DNA of 15,716 nt, taken from the NCBI GenBank assembly GCA_900313545.1, contig OMRS01000267.1, forward strand, positions 1 through 15,716, written 5' to 3'. Origin of the DNA: an uncultured Eubacteriales bacterium. Lineage in GTDB: Bacteria; Bacillota_A; Clostridia; Christensenellales; Aristaeellaceae. The notes under the pieces were generated by a model. It had not been told where the DNA came from. It saw only the letters and a program-made list of their open reading frames with translations, and did no database searches. The first letter of the stretch is position 1. The number at the start of each line of letters is the position of its first letter. Positions 1 to 7,073 of this stretch are shown here, piece after piece. A program made the translations under genes and the position numbers.

Positions 1-24
1 CCCTGTTTTCTCTGTCGTCCATGG

Positions 25-53
25 TTGCGGAGACCTCCAAAGATGGCTATAAT
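25..53 (+). promoter_or_regulatory. Candidate sigma-A promoter for metNI
   Basis: A perfect TATAAT (48-53) lies 17 bp after TTGCGG (25-30), a weak -35 match. Transcription would begin near 60, leaving a leader of about 28 nt before the metN ATG at 88. That is too short for a SAM riboswitch or T-box between this promoter and metN. The window starts just upstream, so an earlier gene or promoter cannot be excluded. Confidence 0.45.
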
Positions 54-87
54 GAAGAGCATTTTCAGAAAAGTGGGAGGGACCCGC

Positions 88-1122
88 ATGATTGAACTCA
101 AGAATATGTCCAAGCATTTTGAAACCCCGGACGGGACAGTGGATGCGCTGCGGCACATCAACCTGACCATCCACGACGGGGATATCTACGGCATCATCGG
201 CATGAGCGGTGCCGGCAAAAGCACTCTGGTCCGCTGCGTCAACATGCTGGAACGCCCCACAGAGGGGCAGGTTCTGGTCAACGGGCAGGACATGGGCTCT
301 CTGTCCGGCCGCCAGCTGCGTGACATGCGCCGCAAGATCACCATGATCTTCCAGGGCTTCAACCTCCTGATGCAGCGCACCTGCCTGAGCAATGTCATGC
401 TTCCCCTGCGTCTGAGCGGCGTCAAGCAGAACGTTGCAGAGAAGAAGGCCCAGGAGCTTCTGGCCCTCGTGGGCCTTCCGGACAAGGCCAACACCTATCC
501 TGCCAAGCTTTCCGGCGGTCAGCAGCAGCGCGTGGCCATTGCCCGTGCCCTGGCCACGGAACCGGACGTCCTGCTGTGCGACGAGGCCACCAGCGCGCTG
601 GACCCCAAAACGACCCATGCCATTTTGGAGCTGATCCGGTCCATTAACGAGAAAATGGGCATTACCGTCATCGTCATCACCCATCAGATGAGCGTGGTTC
701 AGGAAATCTGCAACCGCGTGGCCATCCTGGAAAACGGAGAAGTCGTGGAAGAAGGGATCGTCAGTGAAATCTTCTCGAATCCCCGTGCCAGGGCCACCAA
801 GAACCTCATCTATCCCGAATCCGCCGAAAATACCAATGTCTTTGAAGAAGGCGGCCAGCGCATCCGGGTCATTTTCAACGGTGCCCTGGCCTCAAGGGAG
901 CCCCTCATCGCCAAGATGGCCGTGGAATGCGGCATCCTGGCCAGCATTCTGGGCGCTTCCACCCGTTCCGTGGGGAACAAGGCCTATGGATATATTCTCC
1001 TGGAGATTCCCGGCACACCCACCGATCTGGGGAAGGCCGTGTCCTATCTGAGCGCCATGCCCGATGTCACGGTCCAGGTTGAAGCCGAATACACAGCTAA
1101 GGATAAGGAGGTGCGGGCATGA
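88..1122 (+). CDS. metN: Methionine ABC importer, ATP-binding subunit MetN
   Basis: Cytoplasmic ATPase that powers uptake of methionine or a related amino acid with the permease MetI. The 344-residue product carries Walker A GMSGAGKST (38-46), the Q-loop Gln89, signature LSGGQQQR (141-148), Walker B ending in CDE (164-166) and the switch His199. The last 80 or so residues match the C-terminal NIL/ACT-like regulatory domain of MetN, which in characterised members binds methionine and inhibits transport when it is plentiful. The ATG at 88 is chosen over one at 25 because GGGAGG lies 7 bases upstream and the protein then begins at the ABC domain (MIELKNMSKHF). It overlaps metI by 4 bp (ATGA). 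Substrate specificity is inferred from the MetN/NIL architecture; other small amino acids are possible. Confidence 0.93.
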   Translation: MIELKNMSKHFETPDGTVDALRHINLTIHDGDIYGIIGMSGAGKSTLVRCVNMLERPTEGQVLVNGQDMGSLSGRQLRDMRRKITMIFQGFNLLMQRTCLSNVMLPLRLSGVKQNVAEKKAQELLALVGLPDKANTYPAKLSGGQQQRVAIARALATEPDVLLCDEATSALDPKTTHAILELIRSINEKMGITVIVITHQMSVVQEICNRVAILENGEVVEEGIVSEIFSNPRARATKNLIYPESAENTNVFEEGGQRIRVIFNGALASREPLIAKMAVECGILASILGASTRSVGNKAYGYILLEIPGTPTDLGKAVSYLSAMPDVTVQVEAEYTAKDKEVRA

Positions 1123-1829
1123 ATTTTGCCACTGCATTCACCCCGGAACGTCTGGAAGAGGCCTTTGCCTGCCTGATCAACGAGTTCCCCTTTGCGCTCT
1201 GGGAAACCCTGTACTCCACACTGCTGGCCACCCTTTTTGCCATCATCCTGGGCATGCCCCTTGGAATCCTGCTGGTCACCGGTGAGAAGAAGGGCATCCG
1301 TCCCCTGCCCTCTCCCGTAATGAACTTCCTCAACGTGTTCATCAACCTGCTGCGTTCTGTTCCCTTCATCATCCTGATGGTGATGGTCATTCCCCTGACC
1401 CGGCTGATTATCGGAACCTCCGTGGGCACCGTGGCCTCCATCGTCCCCCTGACGGTGGCTGCCTTCCCCTTCATCGCCCGTCTGGTGGAAGCCAGCCTTC
1501 GTGAGATCAATCCCAACATCATCGAGACCGCGCAGTCCATGGGCGCCACGCCCATGCAGATCATCCTGCATGTCATGCTGCCGGAGAGCGTGCCCAGCCT
1601 CATCACCAACTTCACCCTGGCCATCACCACCATCATGGGCTATACGGCCATGTCCGGCGCGGTGGGCGGCGGCGGACTGGGCAAGCTGGCCCTTGCCTAC
1701 GGCTACCAGCGCTACCGGTATGCCATCCTCTACCTCGCGGTGATCGTGCTGGTGCTCATTACCCAGGTCATCCAGTCCTTCGGCACCTGGCTGGCCAGAA
1801 AGTGCGACAAACGGATCAGGGACGTCTGA
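1119..1829 (+). CDS. metI: Methionine ABC importer, permease subunit MetI
   Basis: Inner-membrane permease partner of MetN, 236 residues, a typical length for MetI. It has about five hydrophobic segments. The cytoplasmic EAA loop that docks on the ATPase is visible as ETAQSMGATPMQIILHVMLP, near residues 136-155. The ATG overlaps the metN stop and is preceded by AAGGAGGTG, one of the best Shine-Dalgarno sequences in the window, so the two subunits are probably translationally coupled. The usual third component, the NlpA-type lipoprotein MetQ, does not follow; the next 380 bp hold a recombinase remnant and a terminator. MetQ may lie left of the window or elsewhere. Confidence 0.92.
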   Translation: MNFATAFTPERLEEAFACLINEFPFALWETLYSTLLATLFAIILGMPLGILLVTGEKKGIRPLPSPVMNFLNVFINLLRSVPFIILMVMVIPLTRLIIGTSVGTVASIVPLTVAAFPFIARLVEASLREINPNIIETAQSMGATPMQIILHVMLPESVPSLITNFTLAITTIMGYTAMSGAVGGGGLGKLALAYGYQRYRYAILYLAVIVLVLITQVIQSFGTWLARKCDKRIRDV

Positions 1830-1915
1830 GTCCGCAGCCGTGCTCCCGGTCAAACTGATCCGTCACATATTTGCATGAAGCAAAATCGCTAAAGACTTGT
1901 CTGTCGACGTCTTGA

Positions 1916-2137
1916 TCATCCGGTTTCATCCACCAATCGGAAATCCATCGCTTGCTCCTTGGCTGCAACTGGCGGCTGTTTCATCATGTGCTTATCGCCG
2001 ACATAGGTTTCATTATTCAGAATGTAGCGGATTGCCTGTCAGATTGCCTCAACGGCGAATTTCCCACCGCGCAGGCTCTTCGCCCCTTTCTGGGCCAATG
2101 CTCTGCTTATCGTGGAGCAGCCGTCCTGTACCGCCCG
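1916..2137 (-). pseudogene. Serine recombinase remnant, C-terminal part
   Basis: No intact gene is present. Reading the minus strand from 2137 to the stop at 1916-1918 gives 74 codons with one internal TGA (2041-2039). The reading contains QDGCSTISRALAQKGAKS, then GGKFAVEAI, the stop, and AIRYILNNETYVGDK. This is the pattern of the Recombinase domain of large serine recombinases: helix-turn-helix-like DG.S...IA..L...G, then the hallmark I..IL.NE.YVGD. The catalytic resolvase domain is absent. The TGA lies in an apparent 12-bp partial duplication: GATTGCCT occurs at 2030-2037 and 2042-2049, and removing one unit restores the uninterrupted VEAIRYIL. This is probably the fossil of an integrated mobile element. 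Apart from this remnant and the terminator, the gap 1830-2208 shows nothing recognisable. Confidence 0.72.
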
Positions 2138-2190
2138 AAAAAAAGAAATCCCTGAAGCGGGTCCTTCCGGCATGCTTCAGGGATTCTTGT
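2138..2190 (-). terminator. Rho-independent terminator after the oxidoreductase operon
   Basis: A perfect 12-bp stem (AATCCCTGAAGC at 2147-2158 with its complement at 2174-2185) encloses a 15-nt loop. Read leftwards it is followed by TTTCTTTTTTT, so it ends the minus-strand operon whose last gene stops at 2209. On the plus strand the stem is followed by CTTGTTTTC, so it may also stop transcripts leaving metNI. Confidence 0.88.
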
Positions 2191-2208
2191 TTTCTCAGTC
2201 ACTGTCCT

Positions 2209-3342
2209 TCACTGCAGAGACTTTCCGGCTGCTTTTCCAGCTTCTTCACACCGCTCGCGCAGCAGCTGCGCATACCGCTCTTCCGGCATGGGGAACTGCA
2301 CTTCTTCCTTCGTCCAGTCGGAATAGTACACCGCATTGGCCAGAATGACGCTGTGGATGCCCTCCTCGCCGGGTGCCAGAAGCGGTGTGCCATAGAGCAC
2401 ATGGCTGCAGAAATCATTCAGGATGCCCACATGCGCAGGATCCGGCTCCGCAGGCGTTTCATCAGTGGTCACGCTCCTGGGGCCTTCAAACATGGATGGG
2501 CTGTTTCGGATAAAATCAGGCAGGCATTCCTCGAGGCGGGTCACCAGCAGACGGCCGTTTTCCATGAGAATCCGTCCTCCGTCCATGGAGATCTCAAACC
2601 GGTTGCTGCCGGGGTATTCCCCGGTGGAGGTGATCAGCGTGGCCGTCGCTCCGTTTTGACAGGTCATCACCGCCGTCACGTCGTCCTCCACCTCGATGTC
2701 ATGCCATTTTCCATAGCCCACAAAAGCGCGAAGCGACTTGGGCATGCCGCAGATCCACTGGTACAGGTCCAGATTGTGCACCGCCTGGTTCAGCAGCACA
2801 CCGCCGCCCTCCTTCTGCCAGGTCGCGCGCCAGGATGAGGACCTGAAATAGGCTTCCGTTCGCAGCCAGTCCGTAATCTGGAGGTTCACCCTGCGGATTT
2901 GTCCCATTTCACCGGAGGCGACCAGTTCCTTCATACGGCGGAAAACCGGGTTGGCCCGCTGGTTGAGCATGATGCCAAAGGCCCTGTCGCTTTGCGCGGC
3001 CACCTGATTGAGCTCCCTCACCTCGGCGGCCGCAACTCCCGCCGGCTTTTCCAGCAGCACATGCTTTCCCGCATTCAAAGCCTGGATCGCCTGCTCCACA
3101 TGCAGCCGGTGGGGCGTGGCGATGAGAACCGCATCGATCTCATCCGAGGCAAGCATCTTTTCATAACTGGAGAAGCTGCGCACGCTTCGTCCCCCGGGCA
3201 TGGCCATCAGGGCGGAAAGATGGGCCGGGTTGGAGGTGACCACCGCGCTCAGCTGGGCATCCTCCACATCGGTCAGCAGCATCCGGGCATGCTTCTGCCC
3301 CATGATCCCCAGCCCCGCGATTCCAAAGCGCACCGTTTTCAC
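2209..3342 (-). CDS. Gfo/Idh/MocA-family NAD(P)-dependent oxidoreductase
   Basis: Predicted cytoplasmic sugar or inositol dehydrogenase of 377 residues. The N-terminal Rossmann fold shows GLGIMG (10-15), the family cofactor motif EKP is at 98-100, and the substrate-domain helix GGGVLLNQAVHNLDLYQW contains the candidate catalytic His189. The start is a GTG at 3342-3340 that overlaps the TGA of the upstream HAD gene (GTGA), with GGGAG 8 bases before it. A longer reading to 3411 would overlap that gene by 73 bp and add residues unlike the family. It is the last gene of a three-gene operon with a sugar-phosphate-mutase-like enzyme, so a carbohydrate substrate is likely. The specific sugar cannot be read from sequence, because this family acts on glucose, inositols, glucose-fructose and N-acetyl sugars. 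Confidence 0.88.
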   Translation of the reverse strand: MKTVRFGIAGLGIMGQKHARMLLTDVEDAQLSAVVTSNPAHLSALMAMPGGRSVRSFSSYEKMLASDEIDAVLIATPHRLHVEQAIQALNAGKHVLLEKPAGVAAAEVRELNQVAAQSDRAFGIMLNQRANPVFRRMKELVASGEMGQIRRVNLQITDWLRTEAYFRSSSWRATWQKEGGGVLLNQAVHNLDLYQWICGMPKSLRAFVGYGKWHDIEVEDDVTAVMTCQNGATATLITSTGEYPGSNRFEISMDGGRILMENGRLLVTRLEECLPDFIRNSPSMFEGPRSVTTDETPAEPDPAHVGILNDFCSHVLYGTPLLAPGEEGIHSVILANAVYYSDWTKEEVQFPMPEERYAQLLRERCEEAGKAAGKSLQ

Positions 3343-3989
3343 ACGTTTTCTCCCGTGCAGATTTCCTTCAGATCGGAGAACTGCTTCATGGCATAGGTCG
3401 CCATGCCGCATTCGGCCGCTTCTCCCAGACCCGCACTGTCAAAGCCGCCGGCGATGGCCGCCTGGATGCCTGCGCGGGCATCCTCAACCACCAGGCAGTC
3501 CCGGGGAGCCAGTCCCAGGAACTCTGCCGCCATGGTAAACACCTGGGGATCCGGCTTGCTGCGCTGGATATTGGTTCCATCGCTGATGGCGTCAAAGAAA
3601 CTGCCCAGCCCGATGCGCTCCAGGATATAGCGGGTATTTTTGCTGGAGCTGCCGATGGCCAGCTTCAGTCCTGCACTCCGGAGAACGACGAGGGTCTCCT
3701 GTACTTCCTCCGGCAGATCCTCCGGCGTCATGTCGCTGAGCATCTGGCGGTAAAGATTGTTCTTCTTTTCCGCCATGGATTCCTTTTCTTCCTTCGTATA
3801 GGTTTTGCTGCTGCGCTCCAGGATGATCTCCAGGCTGTCCATTCTGGATACGCCCCGCAGACGGTTGTTGATCGTCTCGTTGAACTCCACCCCGATCTCA
3901 TCCGTCAGGGTTTTCCACGCGAGATAATGATATTGATCCGTAAAACAGATGACCCCGTCCAGGTCAAAGATGATCCCCTTGTATTTCAT
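3339..3989 (-). CDS. HAD-superfamily hydrolase, beta-phosphoglucomutase-like
   Basis: 216 residues, the usual size for beta-phosphoglucomutase and related sugar-phosphate phosphatases. Motif I FDLDGV supplies the nucleophile Asp9 and the acid/base Asp11. TDQYHYLAW has the cap-loop His21 typical of PgmB, followed by LRGVSRMDSLEII. Motif II is IGSSSKN, motif III lysine lies in SKPDPQVF, and motif IV is VVEDARAGI. These features favour a mutase that interconverts beta-glucose 1-phosphate and glucose 6-phosphate, or a close relative, over a generic phosphatase. The ATG at 3989 follows a purine-rich AAGGAAGGGG. It begins 26 bp after the DUF362 gene stop and overlaps the oxidoreductase by 4 bp. No maltose or other disaccharide phosphorylase, the usual partner, is in the window. 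Confidence 0.82.
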   Translation of the reverse strand: MKYKGIIFDLDGVICFTDQYHYLAWKTLTDEIGVEFNETINNRLRGVSRMDSLEIILERSSKTYTKEEKESMAEKKNNLYRQMLSDMTPEDLPEEVQETLVVLRSAGLKLAIGSSSKNTRYILERIGLGSFFDAISDGTNIQRSKPDPQVFTMAAEFLGLAPRDCLVVEDARAGIQAAIAGGFDSAGLGEAAECGMATYAMKQFSDLKEICTGENV

Positions 3990-4015
3990 GTTCTGCCCCT
4001 TCCTTGCTCGATTCC

Positions 4016-5149
4016 TTATTTCATGACGATCAGTTCATAGTCCCGGCTGCCCAGCCCGATTTTCTCCGCATGGGACAGACAGGTCTTCCACTCGGATTCG
4101 GGTCTTGAATTGGTGAAGTGGTCTCCCCTGTCCACAAAGCCCTTGCGGTTCATGTTGTCGCTGAGCTGGCTGTTGGGCAGTGGCTTGTTGCGCAGGCAGG
4201 CATCCACGCATGCCTGATCCAGGGCCAGCGGATCAAAGCTGGCGAACATGCCCACATCCGGCAGGATCGGCGCATCGTTCTCCCCGTGGCAGTCGCAGTT
4301 GGGCGAGATATCCATCACCAGGGTAATGTGGAAATTCGGCCGATCCTGAATGACCGCCTTTGCATATTCCGCCATCCGGACATTGAGCATCTTCACCGCG
4401 TCGGTGAATTCAAATTCGATGGCATCAAAGTTGCAGGCGCCCAGGCAGCGTCCGCAGCCCACGCAGTTGTCCCAGTTGACCGTCATCTTCCGGGTTTCGG
4501 TGTTGAACTCCAGGCCGTTGTTGGCGCACACCTTCATACAGCGGCGGCATCCCCGGCATTTCTCCTCGTGAATGATCGCCTTGCCGCTGCTGTGCTGTTC
4601 CTTCTTGCCAGCCCTTGAGCCGCAGCCCATGCCGATGTTTTTGATGGCCCCGCCAAAGCCGGCAGCCTCATGGCCCTTGAAGTGGTTCAGGCTGATGAAC
4701 ACATCCGCATCCATGACCGCCCGGCCGATCTTGGCTTCCTTCACATATTCTCCGCCCTGGACCGGGACGATCGCCTCATCCGTTCCCTTGAGACCGTCTG
4801 CGATGATGATCGGGCAGCCCACGGTATACGGCGTAAATCCGTTGAGCCACGCGCACTCCAGGTGCTCCAGGGCGTTTTTCCGGCTTCCAGGATACATGGT
4901 GTTGCAGTCGGTCAGGAAGGGTTTTCCTCCCAGTTCCTTCACCACATCCGCCACGGCGCGGGCATAGTTGGGACGCAGGAATGCGAGATTGCCAAGTTCG
5001 CCAAAGTGCATCTTGATCGCCACGAACTTGCCGTCCATATCGATCTCCCCGATTCCTGCCCTGCGAAGCAGTTTCTGCAGCTTCAAAACCAGCCCGTCCC
5101 CATTGGCCACGGTTCTGAAGTCCGTAAAGAAAACCTTTGACTTTTCCAT
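4016..5149 (-). CDS. DUF362 protein with two ferredoxin-type 4Fe-4S sites
   Basis: A 377-residue protein of the DUF362 family, whose biochemical role is not firmly established. The N-terminal two thirds carry the DUF362 core, including KMHFGELGN (46-54), a conserved block around SLNHFKGHEAAGFGGAIKN (153-171) and the GMGCGSRAGK stretch. Two 4Fe-4S binding sites follow: C198-C201-C204-C208 and C229-C232-C235-C239, the usual bacterial 2[4Fe-4S] ferredoxin spacing. The ATG at 5149 is chosen because GGGAGGAG lies just upstream; the frame stays open to 5233 but without a ribosome-binding site. It is the first gene of the operon with the HAD and oxidoreductase genes, and a redox or electron-transfer role is inferred only from the clusters. 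I see no convincing promoter in the gap 5150-5275. Confidence 0.87.
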   Translation of the reverse strand: MEKSKVFFTDFRTVANGDGLVLKLQKLLRRAGIGEIDMDGKFVAIKMHFGELGNLAFLRPNYARAVADVVKELGGKPFLTDCNTMYPGSRKNALEHLECAWLNGFTPYTVGCPIIIADGLKGTDEAIVPVQGGEYVKEAKIGRAVMDADVFISLNHFKGHEAAGFGGAIKNIGMGCGSRAGKKEQHSSGKAIIHEEKCRGCRRCMKVCANNGLEFNTETRKMTVNWDNCVGCGRCLGACNFDAIEFEFTDAVKMLNVRMAEYAKAVIQDRPNFHITLVMDISPNCDCHGENDAPILPDVGMFASFDPLALDQACVDACLRNKPLPNSQLSDNMNRKGFVDRGDHFTNSRPESEWKTCLSHAEKIGLGSRDYELIVMK

Positions 5150-5275
5150 GCGGTACTCCTCCCATTCGTTCATTTCTGAACAAAAAGCATCCGGAGCGGG
5201 AAACATCGCAGGTTGATTGCCGTCAGGAGGCATCTGTCTCCCTGTTTCCAGTACCGAATGCTCTTATTCTCATTC

Positions 5276-5301
5276 AAAAAAGGCCGCCAGCAGGGGCGGT
5301 C
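5276..5301 (-). terminator. Rho-independent terminator after HU
   Basis: On the minus strand GACCGCC, a 6-nt loop and GGCGGCC are followed by TTTTTT. The core is a five-pair GC stem with one A-C mismatch near its base. It sits just after the HU stop (5313) and separates HU from the DUF362 operon. Confidence 0.8.
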
Positions 5302-5312
5302 ATGCATGCCGA

Positions 5313-5585
5313 TTACTCGACAGCCTCTTTGAGATTCTTGCCGGGCTTGAACACCGCTGAGCGCCGCTCACCAATCTCGATCTCCTCACCGGTCTTCGGA
5401 TTTCTCGCCTTGCGGGGCGGACGATGCTTGACTTCAAACGCACCAAATCCGACGATCTGGACCTTCTCGCCCGCCTTGAGGCTCTCTGCAACAACCTGAC
5501 CCATGGCCGTCACAGCGGCTTCCGCATCCTTGCGGGTCAGTCCTGCACGCTTGGCAATCTCAGCACTCAGCTGTACCTTATTCAT
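5313..5585 (-). CDS. hup: HU family DNA-binding protein
   Basis: 90 residues, the exact size of bacterial HU. The N-terminal helical dimerisation part reads MNKVQLSAEIAKRAGLTRKD. The beta-arm region contains GFGAFEVKHRPPRKARNPKT with the conserved arm Pro in RNP, and the chain ends in the typical GKNLKEAVE helix. HU is a non-specific, dimeric nucleoid protein that bends DNA. The ATG at 5585 follows a strong GGAGGAG. The gene lies 189 bp downstream of mazG; a MazG-HU neighbourhood is common in Bacillota. It has its own promoter and terminator, which fits high, independent expression. Confidence 0.95.
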   Translation of the reverse strand: MNKVQLSAEIAKRAGLTRKDAEAAVTAMGQVVAESLKAGEKVQIVGFGAFEVKHRPPRKARNPKTGEEIEIGERRSAVFKPGKNLKEAVE

Positions 5586-5654
5586 ATCTGAAACTCCTCC
5601 AATTGATAATTCTATAATCTTTATCCGATGATTTTAAACCGGAAGACAAGGGAT

Positions 5655-5683
5655 ATAATACATGAGAATGCGGACTCTTTCAA
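5655..5683 (-). promoter_or_regulatory. Sigma-A-type promoter for HU
   Basis: Minus strand: TTGAAA (5683-5678), a 17-bp spacer, then TATTAT (5660-5655). Both boxes match consensus at five of six positions and the spacing is optimal. Initiation near 5648 would give a leader of roughly 60 nt before the HU ATG. I see no clear terminator between mazG (stop at 5775) and this promoter. Confidence 0.7.
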
Positions 5684-5774
5684 GCAAAAAATTCAATCCG
5701 CCATATACTTTTCTTTTTCCCTGCTCTCTGCCAGGTCTCCGATCATGGGCCAGGTCCGCTCCGGCCATTCCCCG

Positions 5775-7073
5775 TCACAGCCTCTTTCCAAGCGCACTGT
5801 GCAGGGCCTGCTCCGCATCCAGCCCCAGCTCCTCGGCCCGTGCGCAGAGCTGTTCCAGCACTGTCCCAAGCGAGCCTTCATCCGTCACCTGCTCCCTCAG
5901 GGTCTCCTGCAGGCCGGTCTCTTTGCCGATGTCCTGTCCGTAAAGCCTTGAGAGCACCTTCTGTCCCCTCATCAGCGCCGGCATGCTCCCGGGCACGCTC
6001 CGGGCACGGCTCAGGGGATCCGTCCTGCCGGTTTCCTCCTGCTTCTTCCGCTCCCAGATTCCCCGGATCTCCTCATCCGTGCTCCCCGGCGTCTCCCCAA
6101 AGACATGCGCATGGCGACGGATCATCTTACGGGTGATCTTCGTGGTGACCTCCCGCCAGGTGAAATCCCGGTGGTCCGCTGCCACCTGACTGCCCAGCAC
6201 AACCTGCAGCAGCACATCTCCCAGCTCATCCGCCAGGCGCTCCGGATCTCCCGCCTCCATGGCATCCGCTGCCTCGTAGGCTTCCTCAATCATGTAGCGG
6301 CGCAGGCTCTGATGGGTCTGCTTCCTGTCCCATGGGCAGCCTCCCGGAGCGCGGAGCCTCCGGATGACCTCCACCAGGTCCGCAAAGTCCGCGCGCCGAC
6401 GATGAAACACATCCGCTTCGGGTACCAGTACCGCAGAGCGGTGATCGATTCCTTCCTGCCGGTCCAGCGCATGCAGGCAGATGGGCAGCGCCCGGGGAAC
6501 GGAGGCGTCCGGAAGAAAATAGACGGTCATCTCATCGTCAAAGAGCTCTCCCAGAAGCAGCTTGACATCCGACGCCAGATAGACATTGTCCAGTTCCACC
6601 ACGCACAGCGGGCAGTCCGCCGCCACATGCGGATCCTTCAGGGAGCTGGCGGTCACCACCTTCAGCGCCGAGCAGTCCACCCCGAAGGGCACCACCGCCG
6701 CCGCACACACGTCCGCCTGGCTGATCCCCGGCAGCACGTGCACGGACGCCTCTCCTTCCAGCTGTCTGCACAGGCGCAGGACGGTTTCATCCCTGACGGG
6801 GTCCGCCGCCGCGTACACCAGCTCTCCCCGCTGCCTCAGGAGGGTACGGATCCTGTCCGTGACCGCCTCGCACAGCTCATCAAAATCCTCGGTCCGGTCA
6901 TACAGCTCGTCCAGGTCCTCAAAGGGGATCCCCCGGTTCTCCAGCCAGTCGGCCGCGCCGTGGCGGCGCGTGCGAAGAAGCACCTGCGCCTCCCCTTCCA
7001 GAAGGGCCTTGACCTCATCGGTCATGAGCGGCGCCCGGTCCGGTCCCAGGGCGACAATCCACAGCTCGCTCAT
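5775..7073 (-). CDS. mazG: YabN-type protein: methylase-like domain fused to MazG pyrophosphohydrolase
   Basis: 432 residues. Residues 1-220 resemble the SAM-dependent tetrapyrrole-methylase-like domain of Bacillus YabN. The MazG domain follows with LRAPGGCPWDRKQTHQSL (240-257), EEAYE (263-267) and ELGDVLLQ (283-290), giving the Mg-binding Glu/Asp set of NTP pyrophosphohydrolases, which hydrolyse canonical or damaged NTPs to NMP and PPi. The second MazG half of the family is reduced to a weakly similar C-terminus (PALMRGQKVLSRLYG, then an EQLCARAEELGLD stretch). The position after LLQVV, where many homologues have an H-A/S pair, reads LGSQ. The ATG overlaps the stop of the glycosyltransferase gene by 4 bp (ATGA), with only a weak GAGG upstream, so expression probably relies on coupling. 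Last gene of the alr operon. Confidence 0.9.
   Translation of the reverse strand: MSELWIVALGPDRAPLMTDEVKALLEGEAQVLLRTRRHGAADWLENRGIPFEDLDELYDRTEDFDELCEAVTDRIRTLLRQRGELVYAAADPVRDETVLRLCRQLEGEASVHVLPGISQADVCAAAVVPFGVDCSALKVVTASSLKDPHVAADCPLCVVELDNVYLASDVKLLLGELFDDEMTVYFLPDASVPRALPICLHALDRQEGIDHRSAVLVPEADVFHRRRADFADLVEVIRRLRAPGGCPWDRKQTHQSLRRYMIEEAYEAADAMEAGDPERLADELGDVLLQVVLGSQVAADHRDFTWREVTTKITRKMIRRHAHVFGETPGSTDEEIRGIWERKKQEETGRTDPLSRARSVPGSMPALMRGQKVLSRLYGQDIGKETGLQETLREQVTDEGSLGTVLEQLCARAEELGLDAEQALHSALGKRL

Noticed and set aside
1..87. SAM riboswitch or T-box upstream of metN
   Set aside because: The visible leader is too short and none of the conserved motifs can be seen. One further upstream, outside the window, cannot be excluded.
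3..95. Open frame entering from the left edge and stopping inside the metN start
   Set aside because: It could be the end of an upstream gene, but another frame (to a stop at 50-52) is equally open, a promoter-like sequence lies within it, and the 30 residues match nothing I know.
1044..1853. 269-codon minus-strand frame opposite metI
   Set aside because: The His/Gly/Asp-rich composition is typical of the reverse of a membrane-protein gene; metI on the other strand is clear.
1897..2838. 313-codon plus-strand frame
   Set aside because: It runs opposite the recombinase remnant, through the terminator and opposite the oxidoreductase. It has no ribosome-binding site and no recognisable domain.
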